Source: Escallonia rubra
Lineage: Eukaryota; Streptophyta; Magnoliopsida; Escalloniales; Escalloniaceae
Assembly (NCBI GenBank): GCA_033065855.1
Contig: JAVXUO010000397.1
Span: 116,001-180,000, forward strand
DNA length: 64,000 nucleotides
Reading direction: 5' to 3'
The notes under the pieces were generated by a model. It searched no databases. It was not told where the DNA came from and saw only the letters and a program-made list of their open reading frames with translations. Every line of letters starts with the position of its first letter. Positions within the stretch are counted from its first letter, which is position 1. This document shows positions 10,926 to 25,900 of this stretch, piece by piece. Both the position numbers and the translations under genes were made by a program.

Positions 10926-13900
10926 ATGTCTAGTAAATTAACTGAGAAAGGGGAAGGCACAATGCTTGGAAATGGAGTCCTAGGAATCCTCGCAGAGTCT
11001 ACGAACAAGTGGGAAAGAAGGGTTCCTCTAACCCCATCGCACTGTGCTCGACTTCTGCATAGTGGCAAGGGTAATTCTGGAGTGGCTCGCATAGTTGTTC
11101 AGCCATCCACAAAGCGCATTCATCATGATGCACTCTATGAGGATGTTGGTTGTGAGATTTCAAACAATTTGTCGGAATGTGGTCTCATCCTCGGGATCAA
11201 ACAACCACAGGTAACAAGGTTATCTGTGCCTGTTTTCTGCTTGACTACAAGTGTCAACTCTGTGGTGACTATCGCTTTTCCTGCAGTTGGAGATGATTCT
11301 TCCTGATAGAGCCTATGCCTTCTTTTCTCATACGCACAAGGCACAGAAAGAAAACATGCCTTTGCTAGACAAGGTATGTCCTTGTTCAGGTCAATGTAGA
11401 TAGCCACAGTAGCTATCATGATGAATTTGCTTGACTGACATTCTCTACTGTTCTTTAGATCTTAGCTGAAAACGCGACATTGTTTGATTATGAGCTTATA
11501 GCTAATGAATGTGGGAAAAGGTTGCTTGCATTTGGAAAATTTGCGGGACGAGCTGGACTAATTGACTTTTTGCGTGGATTAGGACAACGTATGCACCAGC
11601 AAACTCTCCTCTTAGTGCATTTCTTTTAATCCTCTTATAGGACTTCCTGGCCGGTGAATTGCCATCCGTTAAGATGTTATTGATGTACTTGGTTTCAGGG
11701 TATCTTAATCTTGGATATTCAACACCTTTCCTTTCACTTGGTGCATCTTACATGTATCCCTCATTGGCTGCTGCTAAGGCTGCAGTGATTTCTGTGGGTG
11801 AAGAAATAGCTACTATGGGACTGCCATCGGGAATCTGTCCTCTAATTTTTGTTTTCACTGGTTCAGGAAATGGTATCTTAAACTTAACTTGTCCTAATTC
11901 CACTCTTGTCTATTGCATGTCATGTATTCCTTATATTAGCTTCCACTCTGAATCCATTAGTGGAGAGAATCTTCTCAAGGGATCTAGCTACCAGATCATA
12001 TTTAAACCTACAGAAGACCCACATCTAAAGTTAGAGGAACAGTGACTCTTGTTCTAAATGCTTTATATCGTGCTTATTTGTTCTCTTTTGTTTTTTTTTT
12101 CTTTTTCCCTTTCTGTAGCTTCTCTCGGTGCACAAGAGATCTTCAGTCTTCTTCCCCACACTTTTGTGGATCCTAGCAGACTCACTGAACTCTTTGAGCC
12201 GGTAACTTTGCATTTAATTTACTGAAGGGCATAATTTAAGACGTACATACTATCATATGGGTTAGGTACCATTTGTTGCTTGTTGCTCTATTAAGCTGTT
12301 TATCTTTACTCTACTTGCTGGAAGAACATATCTAATTTCATGCTTGAATGAGTGGGTTGGCTCATTCTTTCAAAAACAGGATTTGGCAGCGCCTTTAATC
12401 ACAACTCAGAAACGGGTCCTCTTCTGAGTGGTCCAGTACGTACGAAGTTGAGCATCCCCGTATTAGTATGTTGAGCATCCCCGTATTAGTATGTTGAGCA
12501 TCATAAAAAAGGCTGATGATCCTTTTTGCATCCTTTTGTGTGTGCTGGAACGTCTGTGTGTAACCACTTCTAGTCATTTGACCAAGCATGAGTTTCATAA
12601 GCAATTCATGCAAAATCTCATACTAGTATTTTCGCTTTTCTTGAGATGCAACAGTTTTTGTATTTATTGACACTTAAACATAGTTATATGGAGAAGGCAT
12701 GCAGTTGTGACGTTGTGTGCACTAGAGACTCTGGCTTCAATTGTCATAGCACCATAACTTTTTCTTCTTTCATCCTAGCATCCTAGCATATCTCTAATAC
12801 CTATTCTTGTGGCTACCTACGCCCCCCCCCCCCCCCCCCCGCGCGCGATTTTACTTGTGAAAAAAACAACCTCACAACAATGGTGACTACCTGCTCTCTT
12901 TTTTCCTTATTCTTTGGGCTTGTGAGAATCTCTGCGTGCAATCATGTTAAGCGACACAGACTGCCAAAGAGGACAGAAAGCTCCTTCAAAAATTGTCAGC
13001 TCCAGCATGATGCACTCCAGCATCACGACCACTTGGCATAAATGCTTTTCACATTATCATGCCTAGAATTAAAGTTATGCATAAATGGCTGCTTTGACAC
13101 TAACAAGGTTTTTTCAGTTTTTGTGCTCATATTTTCGTTTTTATTTTTCTGCTTGGTTGGAATCAAACATTCCAATTAGATTCTCATATCTAATATTATC
13201 AAATTTTCTCATTACTGCTAGGCAAGGGTTCAAACCCAAACTGCACGGGTAGCAAAAAGAGTGTTCCAAGTATATGGTTGTGTCGTTACCTGTCAAGACA
13301 TGGTTGAACATAGAAATCCTGCGGAAGTCTTTGATAAAGTATGTAGACTAACTTTCTCTGCCAGCCTCAGGGCTCCTTTTTTTCTGAATAGCGTATTATC
13401 GTAAAATTGCTTGTACACTTTTGTGGTTTCTTCTTTCGCTCTTGATTTCTGAAATTGCTATGTTGAGAAGCTAGTAAGCCACTTCACTTTTGTTAGATGT
13501 TTGGCAGAAAAAAGGACAGATGGAGTAGCAACATAATCAGCAGTTTGAATGACCAAGCACTTAATTGGAGTACAAACCATTAAATTACCATCTGCTCTAA
13601 AAGCTTAAGCTGTTAGAGAATGGTCCCAACAATGACACTCCCCCTCGTATACAAGCACTCAATTGCAAAGCCAACAAGAAATAAACCAAGGTGCATTACC
13701 AAGTTCACCAATATATAGAGTGCAAATTGCACTACTATAAAAGGAGACCAAATATGCAAGTGGAAGGGGTTGAATCCAAGACCTTGTGCAAGGAGAGCTG
13801 TGATACCATGTAAAGTAATCATTTGTCTAAGAGCTTAAGCTGTTAGCAAATGGGCGGAAAAATCTTACATCACTTTTGCTTTCAACGATAGCAAACTTGA

Positions 13901-16900
13901 AGGTGTCTAAAAAATATGACTTATGCATCTAAAGCAAACATGAAGAGGTCTTCTTGTTCTTACCTTCTTCTAAAAGATGACATCTTTAATTTTCAGTATC
14001 AAGAATATAAAGCAGTCTTCTTTTTACCTGCTTAAGACTGTAGGTTGGACCTGGCGTGATGGCAGGTGTTAACAAAGTACAATATATTTCGTATTTTTGT
14101 ACCAACTCAAAGAATCTGATGCGGCTTGAAGAAACTATAATTTTATGTAGCAAGAAAATGGAATTTACTAATACCTATCATATAGTATAGGAACATCTTA
14201 ATATAACTGTTCTGAAATATGCATGAAGAATAAGGGCTTTATTTAGTGAAACGATCAAATTTAAAAGGCGTGTCTAATATTTTGGTACCAGGACCCTTGG
14301 ATAAGCTACTAACTAAGAAATAAAATCCTCAAAGTCCTGAACACCTTTATAATCTGTACAATTAAAATAGTAAAATTAATAACCATAAACTAAAAAGCAA
14401 TTTGAAATAGGATAACAAGCTTATTTTTGTGTACTCAGACAAGTTGATCCCATCCTTTGTACTCTCTGCTGCAGATGACTTTTCCCTTTTTGTACTGAGA
14501 TTTGGTCATTACTCTCTCCACTTCATTTGAAGTCAATATCTGAGATATGTCAATGCAGTTGTGGTAAAGCCTATATATGTTGTATCTCAGGGTGATTACT
14601 ATGCACATCCGGAGCACTACAAACCTATTTTTCATGAAAAAGTAGCCCCATATGCTTCTGTTATAGGTCAGTGGTAATTTTGGTCAATGATCAGATAGCC
14701 GCGTTAATTTTTTTTATGTTTACTTGGCTGTTACTCTTGATTTGACTTTCAATGCATGTTGGTAGTAGCCAATTTGTTCGTAATTGTCATCTAACTGTTG
14801 CACTTAACTACTATTAGTGCATGTTAAGGTTGGCCATATCAATTTGTTGCTGTATCTGCTAAGTTAAATGTATGGTTCAATCGATCTGATTGGTGCTGAA
14901 TTTTCATGGTGTTGAGTTACCATCTACTGAAGTGTCCTGAAAGCTTAAGCTTCTAGACAATGGGCCTAGCAACGTATATCATACTTTAACATCTCCCTCA
15001 CAATCATGAATCTGTTTGGGACCCTCGATATGACTGGAAAAAAGTATACCTACCATACTCTTAAGTGTGTGCGTTAGATAGATTATTCCATGCCATGCAT
15101 ACTGTTCATTTTGTAACATAAGCTTGCAGAGCCAAGTGGACTTTGGTATCCTGTTTAAACTTGATTAAGGTCGTACGCTTTCTAGAAAATTTACCTTTTT
15201 TCTTTAGTGTCACTGTAACTATTACCAACTTGCTTGTTTCTTTATCTGGAAGGAGAGAGTAGGTAATCATCCTCATTGCACGTGAACAGAGACAAATAGC
15301 TTGGGGAAATCATTTCAAAGTTGACATACTTGCTGTTTTGAACTTAGAAAATCAATTTGAGCTCCAGTTTGTTCAGGCTATTAATCATGAGTTGCTTTGT
15401 CCTGTTTTCGATACTCTGGTGGTGTTCTTTACAAATGATATTAATAGCAAGTTATGCAGTGCAAGGCCTCTGATTACCTCTTCAACCTGCGCATGTGTTC
15501 AGCAATACAGAGGCATGTGGTCTTCTGGTGTTTCTTTTGCATTTATTTTATTAAATTTAAGAATCGGTAATCAGAATGTAGCACGACACGCTATCATGAA
15601 ACTATATCATGGAATTGAAGAGAGACCAATTTATCGATCAAAAGAACCTTTGGGAAGAAGTTGCTTGCAGCATTATAATTCAGTATGTGTAAGACAGAGA
15701 GGTTGTTTCATTGCGTGTACAAAACGCCATAACAATGATTATCCCATTCAACGATAACTTTATGAGTTTCTCAATTCTAAGAAGATCTGCAGCTCTTCTC
15801 TGAGTTTACATTAATGCTCGTAGTACGGAATTTTGAGAAAAGTGGAGGTTCTATCTGTTAAATCAGTGGCTTGGTTCCGTGAACTTTTTCTTGAAAATTG
15901 TTTTTCTAACATTACACCTCGATAGAGTATAACGTTGGTTTATGATTTTCGCAGTAAATTGCATGTATTGGGAGAAAAGATTTCCTCGCTTGTTAAGTTC
16001 CAAGCAGCTACAAGATCTGTTCAGGAGAGGATGCCCACTTGTTGGAATTTGTGATATAAGTTGTGATATAGGTGGCTCGTTGGAGTTTGTGAACCAAACT
16101 ACATTTGTTGACTCGCCTTTTTTCAGGTACTAAAATGGTGGATCACATGTATATCCACTTATATGAAGAACATTCCTTGTCGTGTTAGGCAATTAGTCTT
16201 GCCTATTTTTTTTTTTTTTATAGTCTAAAGTCAATACTAGGACATCTAGATACTAATTATCATACATAGTTTGGATGTTGCACCATCTGCGTAAGCCAAA
16301 AGGGTGGCTCGCGCACAAACTGAACACTCGGTGTCAATTTTATAAGGCTGCATGCTATATTTTGGCACTAATTTTTGATGTTATCCTTGTGTTCTGATTC
16401 CAAATTAGTGTTTCGCTTATAAGTAGAAAGTACTTTTATACACTGCCTTTTTGTCTTTTATCTTCAATGACCTATCGCAATCCATCAAAACTGTATAATT
16501 GCCCTGATAATTTGGTTAAAAAAATGCTAGATATGACCCATTCAGTCACTCGTACCATCGTGACATGGATGGTAGTGGTGTGATATGTGCAGCTGTTGAC
16601 ATTCTCCCAACCGAGTTTGCGAAAGAGGTGCAGTATGCTAACCAACTTTTTGATTTCTCTGCCCAAAATCTACTTCCATATTGAACTGTGTGAAATTCCT
16701 TTCTTTCAATATTTTGTCTAACATGCCATTAACGTGGTAAAGGCTTCTCAACATTTTGGAGATATTCTATCCCTTTTCATTGGAAGCTTAGCTTCTAAGA
16801 AGGACATTGAAGAGCTACCCGTGCACTTGCAAAGAGCTTGTATAGCCCATGGAGGAGCACTTACTACCTTGTACGAATATATACCACGAATGCTGAACTC

Positions 16901-19900
16901 TGATCTAGAGTAAGTTATTGATACTGTTTCTAGTTTCTGCTTGGAGTGATCGATTCGTTAAGAACGAAAGATTCAGAAACCCATGCTAGAGCTCTAGCCA
17001 ATTTTTTTTTGGTTAGCCGTTGATTTTTTTTTATTAAACTCGCTTTTTTTGTCAGGCCTGTTCTATTTTTGTGGTATCTATTATCAAAGATAAGAGCATA
17101 TCAAGAAAAACTAATTACGTGTAACACGTTAAACCAGAATGCATGAAAAGGCTAATGCTAACTTATGCCCTTAGGTTACACTTCTAGGCGAAATATGAGA
17201 CACAATAAATACTTAGACTGTACAAACAATGCACTATCAATGACTCATCATGAGCACTGGCACAAGTGAAGGGACATCAGCGTTATATAAACCGTTTAAA
17301 GAGCCTCGTATTTTGTGCTTATCATGTGCTCCCCCTGTTTCTGTTTTGAGAAGGGGCACTCTTATCGAGTCCATGCAACACTCTGAGATTCTCAACTCAT
17401 ATTGGGTCCCCCACTCCCCTATATCTATCCTATGGTAGAACATCACTAATGTAATTTTATTTTTCCTAAGCTTTTTTTTTCCTGCTTCGATCCCAGTAGT
17501 ATATAGGCTTATTCAAAGGAGAAGAAAGAAATAAATGTCTGGGGCTGGCTGAAGTTGGTCTTACTGAATATTCAGAACTTAAGTCAGAATATTCAGTTAT
17601 CCTATTTTTTTCCACTTCCAACTGTTGATCTCGGACCCGTCGCGATGGTAAGTACTCATCTGCTGATACCCATGTCTAATGTTCGAATGAGCCTCTCCAT
17701 GAACGAAGTTAGGCTAGATATGGTTCACCTTCCCAGAAACTGTTAAACATAGCCTCATGCACTCAGCTAGCCTTTTCTCCCTACTTTTCGTTTTCTCAAC
17801 TTTGTGGCTTATTGCGTGAGCATTTTTCCTGGAGAGATGGGAGCTTAATGATGCCAACTTTTCGTCTGTTTTCCTTCCTTAGAGCTTTTACATATGCCTG
17901 AGTGATGCCAACTTTTGAGGATCTCATGGCTATTAATGTACGTCGTGGCTGTTAAGTTTAGAGAAATGTGGCTGAATTGCATTACTGAGAAACCATGAGG
18001 ATTTTTTTAACACCCTAAGTGGTCCAAAATTCCTATAGTACCCTAACAGTGATAACCTATCTTGGATATTCTTTAACAGTCACCATTGTTGTGAGGGTAA
18101 TTGATTGGTTTCAATTGAGCATCCACTCTGTGAGGTTTATAAGAACGATTAAATTGTCCATTAAGAAGTCAATCTAGCATATTTCTTAACCTAACTGCTG
18201 TTGATTTCAAAACCAACTTTGTAAAGCAGTTGGATGTCAAGAAACAATTAGGTAAGGTTTGTGGTCAAATTTGGCAAGTGTTTGTAATTTCATACAAAAT
18301 TGGAGGGTAGTTTTATCTTATCTTACTTTTAGATGAATTGTATTACCTAATTAACGTTACCTCATAATTACACCTACAATTGTTATTGAAGCAATTTTTA
18401 CCATGTGACTTTTTGTATTTCGACTAATGTTTGTGATATGACCTTCTTAACTTGCAGAGACATGTCTGGAAATCTTGCAGGATCCCACTCTAATAAGAAA
18501 AAATGCAGTACATTGGTACCTCTCAATTCCAAATGCTTCTTAGATTCTTCTTATACATCAAAGAAAAAATATTTTTTACAAGTTCTGAATACCAATACCC
18601 TGCAAACTACAATTTGTTTAAAGGTTCATTAGTTATTACATTATGCTGCCCAGCCCAAGTTACTGATGGTATTTGAATATGGCAGGTATCTTTAAGTGGC
18701 CATTTGTTTGATCAGTTTTTGATAAATGAGGCTTTGGATATCATCGAAGCTGCAGGTGGCTCCTTTCACATGGCTAATTGTCAAGTTGGGCAAAGTACAA
18801 ACGCAATGTCTTACTTAGAACTTGAAGTAAGCGGACCTCTACCCTGGTTTGATATACGTGATCATATGCACATGTGCAAACATACTCCTTATTACAGGAC
18901 TACATTTTGTTATTTATCTGCTGAGTATCCCCAAGGATTTTCCATATTAAAATGTTAAGTTGTGTTTGGGGATTATTTTTAGGCGATACTTCGACTTCTT
19001 TTCTATCCTAATCCCTGGGTGAGGAATGAGTCCATCTTCTGATATTTTGGATGTATGGAAGCATCAAGGACATACTTGGCAGATTGGTTAGTTTAAGGAG
19101 TGCTGATTTCTGGATGTATGAAGTTACTTTCAATATCGTAATAGACCCTTTACGACAACAGTTCCTACCCTGCATTTTGCTTGTTAGAGTTATTTCACAT
19201 CATTGCTATGCAGATGTCAACAATGATTGGACAATCAAGCTTTTTGCTGGCAAAAGAACAGATATAGGGTTATCAACTGTTACACCCTTCCTCAAATTCC
19301 TCTCAAATACTGGCTGAGCAATCTAAATATCAAACAGGAAACATGACAAGGAACTAAATGCAGATATATACTCTTAGAGTTAAGTCTCACTGGAAACAAA
19401 GATTTAATATATGTTAGACTACTAGAAACCCCGACGAGCTCCAAGAATTTGGTCAAGATAAATTTTGTGTCCGTATGATTTTTTTACATCTGCGCTTTAT
19501 TAATAAGTTTACTTAAAACTCATCTGAGGTTTATCATATCAACAACTCGGAGTTAGGCACACTAGGGAGTACTCCACGATAGTGTTTTGAAGGAAACAGT
19601 TAATCTTGGCATTCAAACATACTTATATTATGGTGAATAATGAGTCGTTTATTTGCTAGATCACTTGTTATTTTGTTGTTTTGACAGGTTGGTGCAGATG
19701 ATAGTGCAGTTCTTGATGACATTCTTGATTCTTTAACTTCTTTGGCCAATCCAACTAGCGGTCATGGGATTATTAGAGAAAAGACAGACATGGTATCACT
19801 AAAGATTGGCAGAATACAGGAGAATGACATCGAGAAGAGATATAACATGAGGAAGAAATCTATGATTCTCATCTTAGGTGCAGGGAGGGTCTGTCAACCT

Positions 19901-22900
19901 GCTGCTGAACTCTTAGCGTCAATTGGAAGTATCTCATCTGGAGAGTGGTTAAATTCATGTATGGAAACCGAATTTCAAGAGAATAACTATGTGGAAGTTA
20001 TTGTTGCATCTCTTTACCTGAAAGATGCGGAAGAGGTACACTTTCTAATTTATGCATAAACCCGGACTTGTCAATCATGAAGTCCTATATACTTCATAAA
20101 CATATTAACTTTAGCTTCACACATACAACTTTACCTAGAAGTTCAAGTTACAATTTGGAGAACCAAGTTTATAAATCTTTAGCTTCACATTTTATAACTC
20201 TAGCGAAAAGTTAAAGTTACAATTTTGGGAACCAAGTTCATAAGCTTCAGCAATGCATAAAAGATTTTGTTGCTCTGTGCTTTTCTCTTCTATTTTGGGT
20301 GGGGGGTTGGGGCAAGCGGGCACGGGAGGTGGTGCTGTGGGGAATGGAAGAAAAATCATTTGTTGTTTTATTTCTCTCATGGTCCTAGCTAGTATAATTT
20401 GTTTGTACTGTTCTTTTTAGCTGATTAAGCTCCCCTAGAATGGTTCTCGGTTAAATGCAAACCTCTATAAAAGAAATAATCATAAAGATGATGTTGCTCA
20501 TACTTTACACTGCATAAGGTTATTTTGTAGCATAGTTAATGGTCAACTGTATATTGCTTCTTGCTTTTTCTTTTTCTCTTGCACAAATCTATATATCTGC
20601 CTCTTTGTGTCAAAAAAGATTAATTTATATATAATGATTGAATCCAGATCATTGAAGGCATACCAAATGCAACTGCAGTTCAGCTCGATGTAATGGATTA
20701 TAGAAGCCTCTGTAAGTACGTTTCACAGGTAGAGTGTTTGGACCAATGTAACATAAAGATGTTATTTTGAATTAGCGAACCTCGACAATGATGTTGATCT
20801 TGTGTCAGTCCACCTTCAGTATAGAAAGTACTAAAATTCTGGTGCCATCCCAGGGTACTTGGGCTTATAATATCATGGATTTCCTACTTGAAGATCTAGC
20901 TCTTAGGTTGAGTTGTCTCATGGACCCTGGTTAGCATCAATTGCCACCAAAACAGCCACATGCCGATCCCCATAGGTCTTGGCCAACGTGCTAGACGGAC
21001 AAATAGCGGTCAACTTGTCTGAAGGGTCAGTAACCCACTTGTCTTAATGCAAGCCTTACAAGCATGACACAGTTCCCACATCGGCTTGGGAACAGTGGCT
21101 CACAAGCGTGTGAGTTCCCTGACTTGGAGAGCTAGGGTAAAGCTGAAATTCCCTACTACTGTTTGCCTCATTCTTCATCCATTGGAAAAAATAATTGAGC
21201 TAAACCTAAACAAGAAGTTAAGAGAGCTATTCCTAGAGAAAATGAAGGTGGTCTCTGGATGGTTAAATGATCTTGGATGTAGGCAATATCATTTAGTTGT
21301 ATTTTAGTCGGTTATCAGTTAGTCCTTCCTCTGCAACTTCTCATTTTCTTCAATCTCTCTGAGTAATGATATAATTGTTGCATTTGGGTATCCCCTTCCT
21401 TTACTTTTTTTATTCAAGAAAAAGTAAAAATAGGATACTACCTTTCTTCGACAGTTTAACATGTTTTTTTTTGGAATTATTAAGAGATAATCTGTCTGAT
21501 TCTGATGTTTCTATTATTATTTGGTATACTATAACGGAGTGAAACTCAAACAGAAACATGTGATTTTGGTCTTTTACCCGTGTTATGTTCACTAATGGGA
21601 ACAATCATAAGTTATCCAGAACTATGTTACATGGACTCGGTACAAGTGTCTGGGTCGGGTACGTTCCAAATGTCGGATTCGTCTAATTTTTAAAACACAA
21701 GACATGGGGACACGTCAAAATATTCATATTTTTTAATTACTTGTTGATTGTTTCTAAAGGTAAAATGATGTTTTATGTGACGCACATGGGTCTAGTTGAG
21801 AATTTGTCTTGTCTCAAAGGCAAAGGAATCAAAAGAAACACTATAAGATAGTGTTCTTAGTAGCATATCCTATGAGATGTGTTGGACACATATTCCATAC
21901 GTATGTCCAAGTGTCGAGTGTCTGACACGGGTACTTCATGCATTCTGAAGAGTCCATGTAACATAGATCCAGAAAGGTAATCACAATGGCTTTATCATGA
22001 TTTCAATTAGCAATGTGTTGGAAATAATCCAAGAAAATAATATCTTTTAGTAAGCAAGTACTTGAAATGAATAAGGCCAATAAAAGTAAACAATTACCTT
22101 TGTCTGTTGTACGAAAGAAATTATCCATTTACCTCAGTTGCCTTTTTGGAACATGAACTTTACCAAATGAAGTATTCTTAATCTCGAGTACCTCAGATGA
22201 TAAGTAATAGGTTAATAGCTAGGATGAGGTGCGGACTAGGTCGCTCTCTTTAAGATGATTTGTGCCCCTTCGACTAATTACTGGTGCTGCAAGGTTTCGA
22301 TGCGTCGCCTTTAGGATATAACAGCCCAGCTCATAACTGTAGTTTCATTTGTATTTTCTGCACTATCTAATGAAGCGGAAGCTGCACTCAACACCCTTCT
22401 TTGCCCAAATTCTTTTTCAAAATAAACATTACTCGAGTATATATATATAGTGTCAATGAAAAAGACACCTCCCTTCACTACATTACACAAGATCCCTTCA
22501 CTACATTACACAAGAAGATATAGCTAATCATGAAGATGATAGTGCTATATAGAAGTAGTGCGTGTAACCCATGAAGGCAAAAGCTGAAGAGAAAGGGAAG
22601 ATTCTTGAACAATGTGGTGACAATTCAAGGTTAAACTTAAATAGCAAAAGCAAGCTTGTCACTCACCCTAGACCATCCACTATACGATATATATAGTAGC
22701 CTTAAAAATGTAACTCATGATCATTAAGTTTTCATTAGAATGTAGGTTACAAAAAGTTGTAAGGATTAATTTAAAGCACTAAAATGTATTTAAAAGATGC
22801 TATTAAAAATATTATAATGAGGTGTTATGGCTCATCATAGCATATTATTATGAGGCACTTAAACCAATATTATGGACCAACAAAAGGATGGCATAAAACA

Positions 22901-25900
22901 ATATTTTTTTTCTTTGGCAAGGGACCAATTATGGAGGACATAAAACTGAACAGAAACTTCAAAATAGGTATTAATACTTTTATTTTTATTAAAATACTCC
23001 AACACAATGTGCTTTCTTGGCCTTACACAGGTTGAAGTTGTCATCAGCTTACTGCCTCCTAGTTGCCACAGTACAATAGCAGATGCATGTATTAAGGTAT
23101 GGCAACACTTTCATCTAGGTTGCTTCGATTATTGGTATGTTATTGCCATTTTACCTTATACATCAATTTCTGTATTGTTTTTACATAAATGAAAATTTCT
23201 TTTTCCTTTCTAGAGAAATTAGCAAATAAGCAGGATCATAACCGGTCGAGCTGTCATTTTATAATGGTTCAGCAAGTTTGATGACTACTACTAGCTTTCT
23301 CCTACATACAATTTGAATGTGATATTTGGAAATTTTGTTCATCAAGTGTCTTCTGGCTTTTCCAGATTGTGGTGAATGTAACCTTTGAATACTAACCTAT
23401 CTCCAGTACTTTCGTCATAGTGAGCAGATAATAGAATACCCTACTTGGAATAGTTTTAGGTACTTTTATGATGTTTATATTTGAGCTGAAGCGGTTGAAT
23501 CTTTAAGCAATTTGTCTGAAGTGATCCTGGTTTTAAATGGAGTTAAGTGGTTGCATATGCTCATTACATGAACTGAGTTAGTCCAGTGTAAGTTTCTCTG
23601 CTAGACATTGCATAAGTTAATTTCAAATACTTTGTATTGAATGCCCAGTGTGATTCTTGATTAGATGATCTCTCTTAAGGTGTCATTTATGTTTACCTTC
23701 TGGAAAAATAATGTGGATCTATTATTCATGACCATCAGACATGCGGACTGATATAATAATGAAAGTGTATGGTACATAGTACAACGTGGAACAGGGCTAG
23801 AGGTCATGTATCTCTAGTCATGAAGTGGATATTGGAACCCAAATATGTGATATATATAGCAAATCTTCTTGTTCCTTTTTTATCTTTTCATTTACCTAAG
23901 AACACGCAACATTATGTCCATGCAGCTCAAAAGACATCTTATTACAGCAAGCTATGTTGACGATTCTATGTCAAAGCTAGATGAAGCAGCAAAAAGTGCT
24001 GGTATCGCAATTATTGGTGAGATGGGCTTGGATCCTGGAATAGGTAATTTTGTCTACAGATCTTAATTTATTTCCGGGAACCTTCCTAAAAAAAATAAGC
24101 AACATCCCGGTATATAGACACAACATACTAGGAACGGAGTTATAAATGCAAGTAATGTTCACGTTACTTGGTGACATGCTTAATTTTGCAAAGACCAGAA
24201 TTAGACGCTTTGATGAAAACTAGTAGCAGGGAAATGCATCACGTTTCTCTCATAGGTTTGTTCAAGATACTGCTATCTCATCTCTGGCTCATGAAATGAA
24301 GAGTGCTACCATACCATTGCAAATTCATTAACAGATTATGCACCGGAGTGAAGTGGTGCAAACATATGGACGGCCACATTATCATTTAAATAGAAATACG
24401 TTCTCTTACTACTAAGTAGAGTTGAACAAGTAGGGAAAGGGTTTCTGGGGACCTATTTATCTTCTCTGTTCTATTTTGGGTAGATCACTTTTGATTGATA
24501 GCATTAATGCATGCGGCAGATCACATGATGGCAATGAAAATGATCAACCAAGCACATGTCCGTGGGGGAAGGATCAAGTCTTTCACTTCTTACTGTGGGG
24601 GTATCCCATCTCCAGCAGCTGCAAATAATCCATTGGCTTACAAATTCAGGTCTACCTTGAACTGATGAGTTTGTAATCATGAAATTTACTGAAGTAGACA
24701 GTTGAAATTAATTTAATCTCTATATGTTCCTCAGCTGCAAATTACGTGAAATGTATCCCTCTCTAAAACAATTCCTCATCATTATTAATTTCTCCTGTAC
24801 GGAGTTTTGTTTAGAAAAAGCACAATATTTATTGTGCTTTATTCTGATAGAAGGAATAAATGTTGGACTTATTGGATCTTTAGAAATTCATGCGAGGATT
24901 GGTCGTTGGGGGTCTCTAGAAAGCCCGTTTTATGAGATTTCTGAGAGATCAAAAAGGGCACGGATGCTTTATTTATCACCAGGTAGAGATGAATACTATA
25001 TGGTAGCGGCAGGAAATTCTTTGGCCTATTGCATATTGACTTAGCTAGAATGCCATTATTACGTTCTCCTGTACGGTGCCTCCTGTCCAATTTTTCTTTG
25101 GAGCATGATGTATCTCATTTGATGTGAAGGCTACCTGTACAAAATACAATTACTTTGTAACTAACATGCTCGAGCAGCAGGCCTTAATTGGATCATCCTT
25201 TTCGTTATAGCAAAGAATAGTATATTCCTCATTATTCAGGCTGTCTGGAGAAACTGCAAACCAGATTCTGACTGTCAATTGTTCATCTTGGTGAATGATC
25301 TCGACTTCATTTGTGCATCTAATGGCTGTAGTTTTTTTTTTTTCTTGATGAGTTTCGAATAGATAACTATCTTGTAGATTTTTATAATTTACAATTAGTT
25401 CTGAGTTCTAAAGGCGATTCTGAGCATGCTACCAAATTGCAGTTGGAATCCAGCAGGAGCTATACGATCTGGGCGCAATCCGGCCACATACAGATATAAC
25501 GGGGAGATTTTACATGTCGATGGTGAGTTGTCAACAACCAAGGGTCTATAAGGAGTGTTTGATACGTAATATTCTCGCTGCCTCCTTATGTGCTCCCTAA
25601 GAAGTAAAAGAAGAAGGAATATTTTAGAAGTAGTTTTAAAAAATTAAAAGAAGGCTGTCTTTCTCCAAATATATTAGAGGTCATATAAAAGAAGTGTGAA
25701 TGAAAGAAAAGGATTCATATAGCCGACCCGTGCTAGTTTAGGACAAAGGCATGGATAATGATGATTGTATAAAAGAAGTCCCCAACATATTTGAGAGAAT
25801 TGAGTTTGACTCATGATCTCAATAATTTGCTTGTGTAGTTTTAATTTTGTCTAGTGCAGCTCTTATTAGCCTCAAACAAACAATGAATAGTTCATTGTTT

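Noticed and set aside
20820-21090. Possible Ty1 LTR edge (AGTTCCCACATCGGCTTGGG)
   Set aside because: The motif resembles some LTR starts, but no matching end or target duplication was found in the intron.
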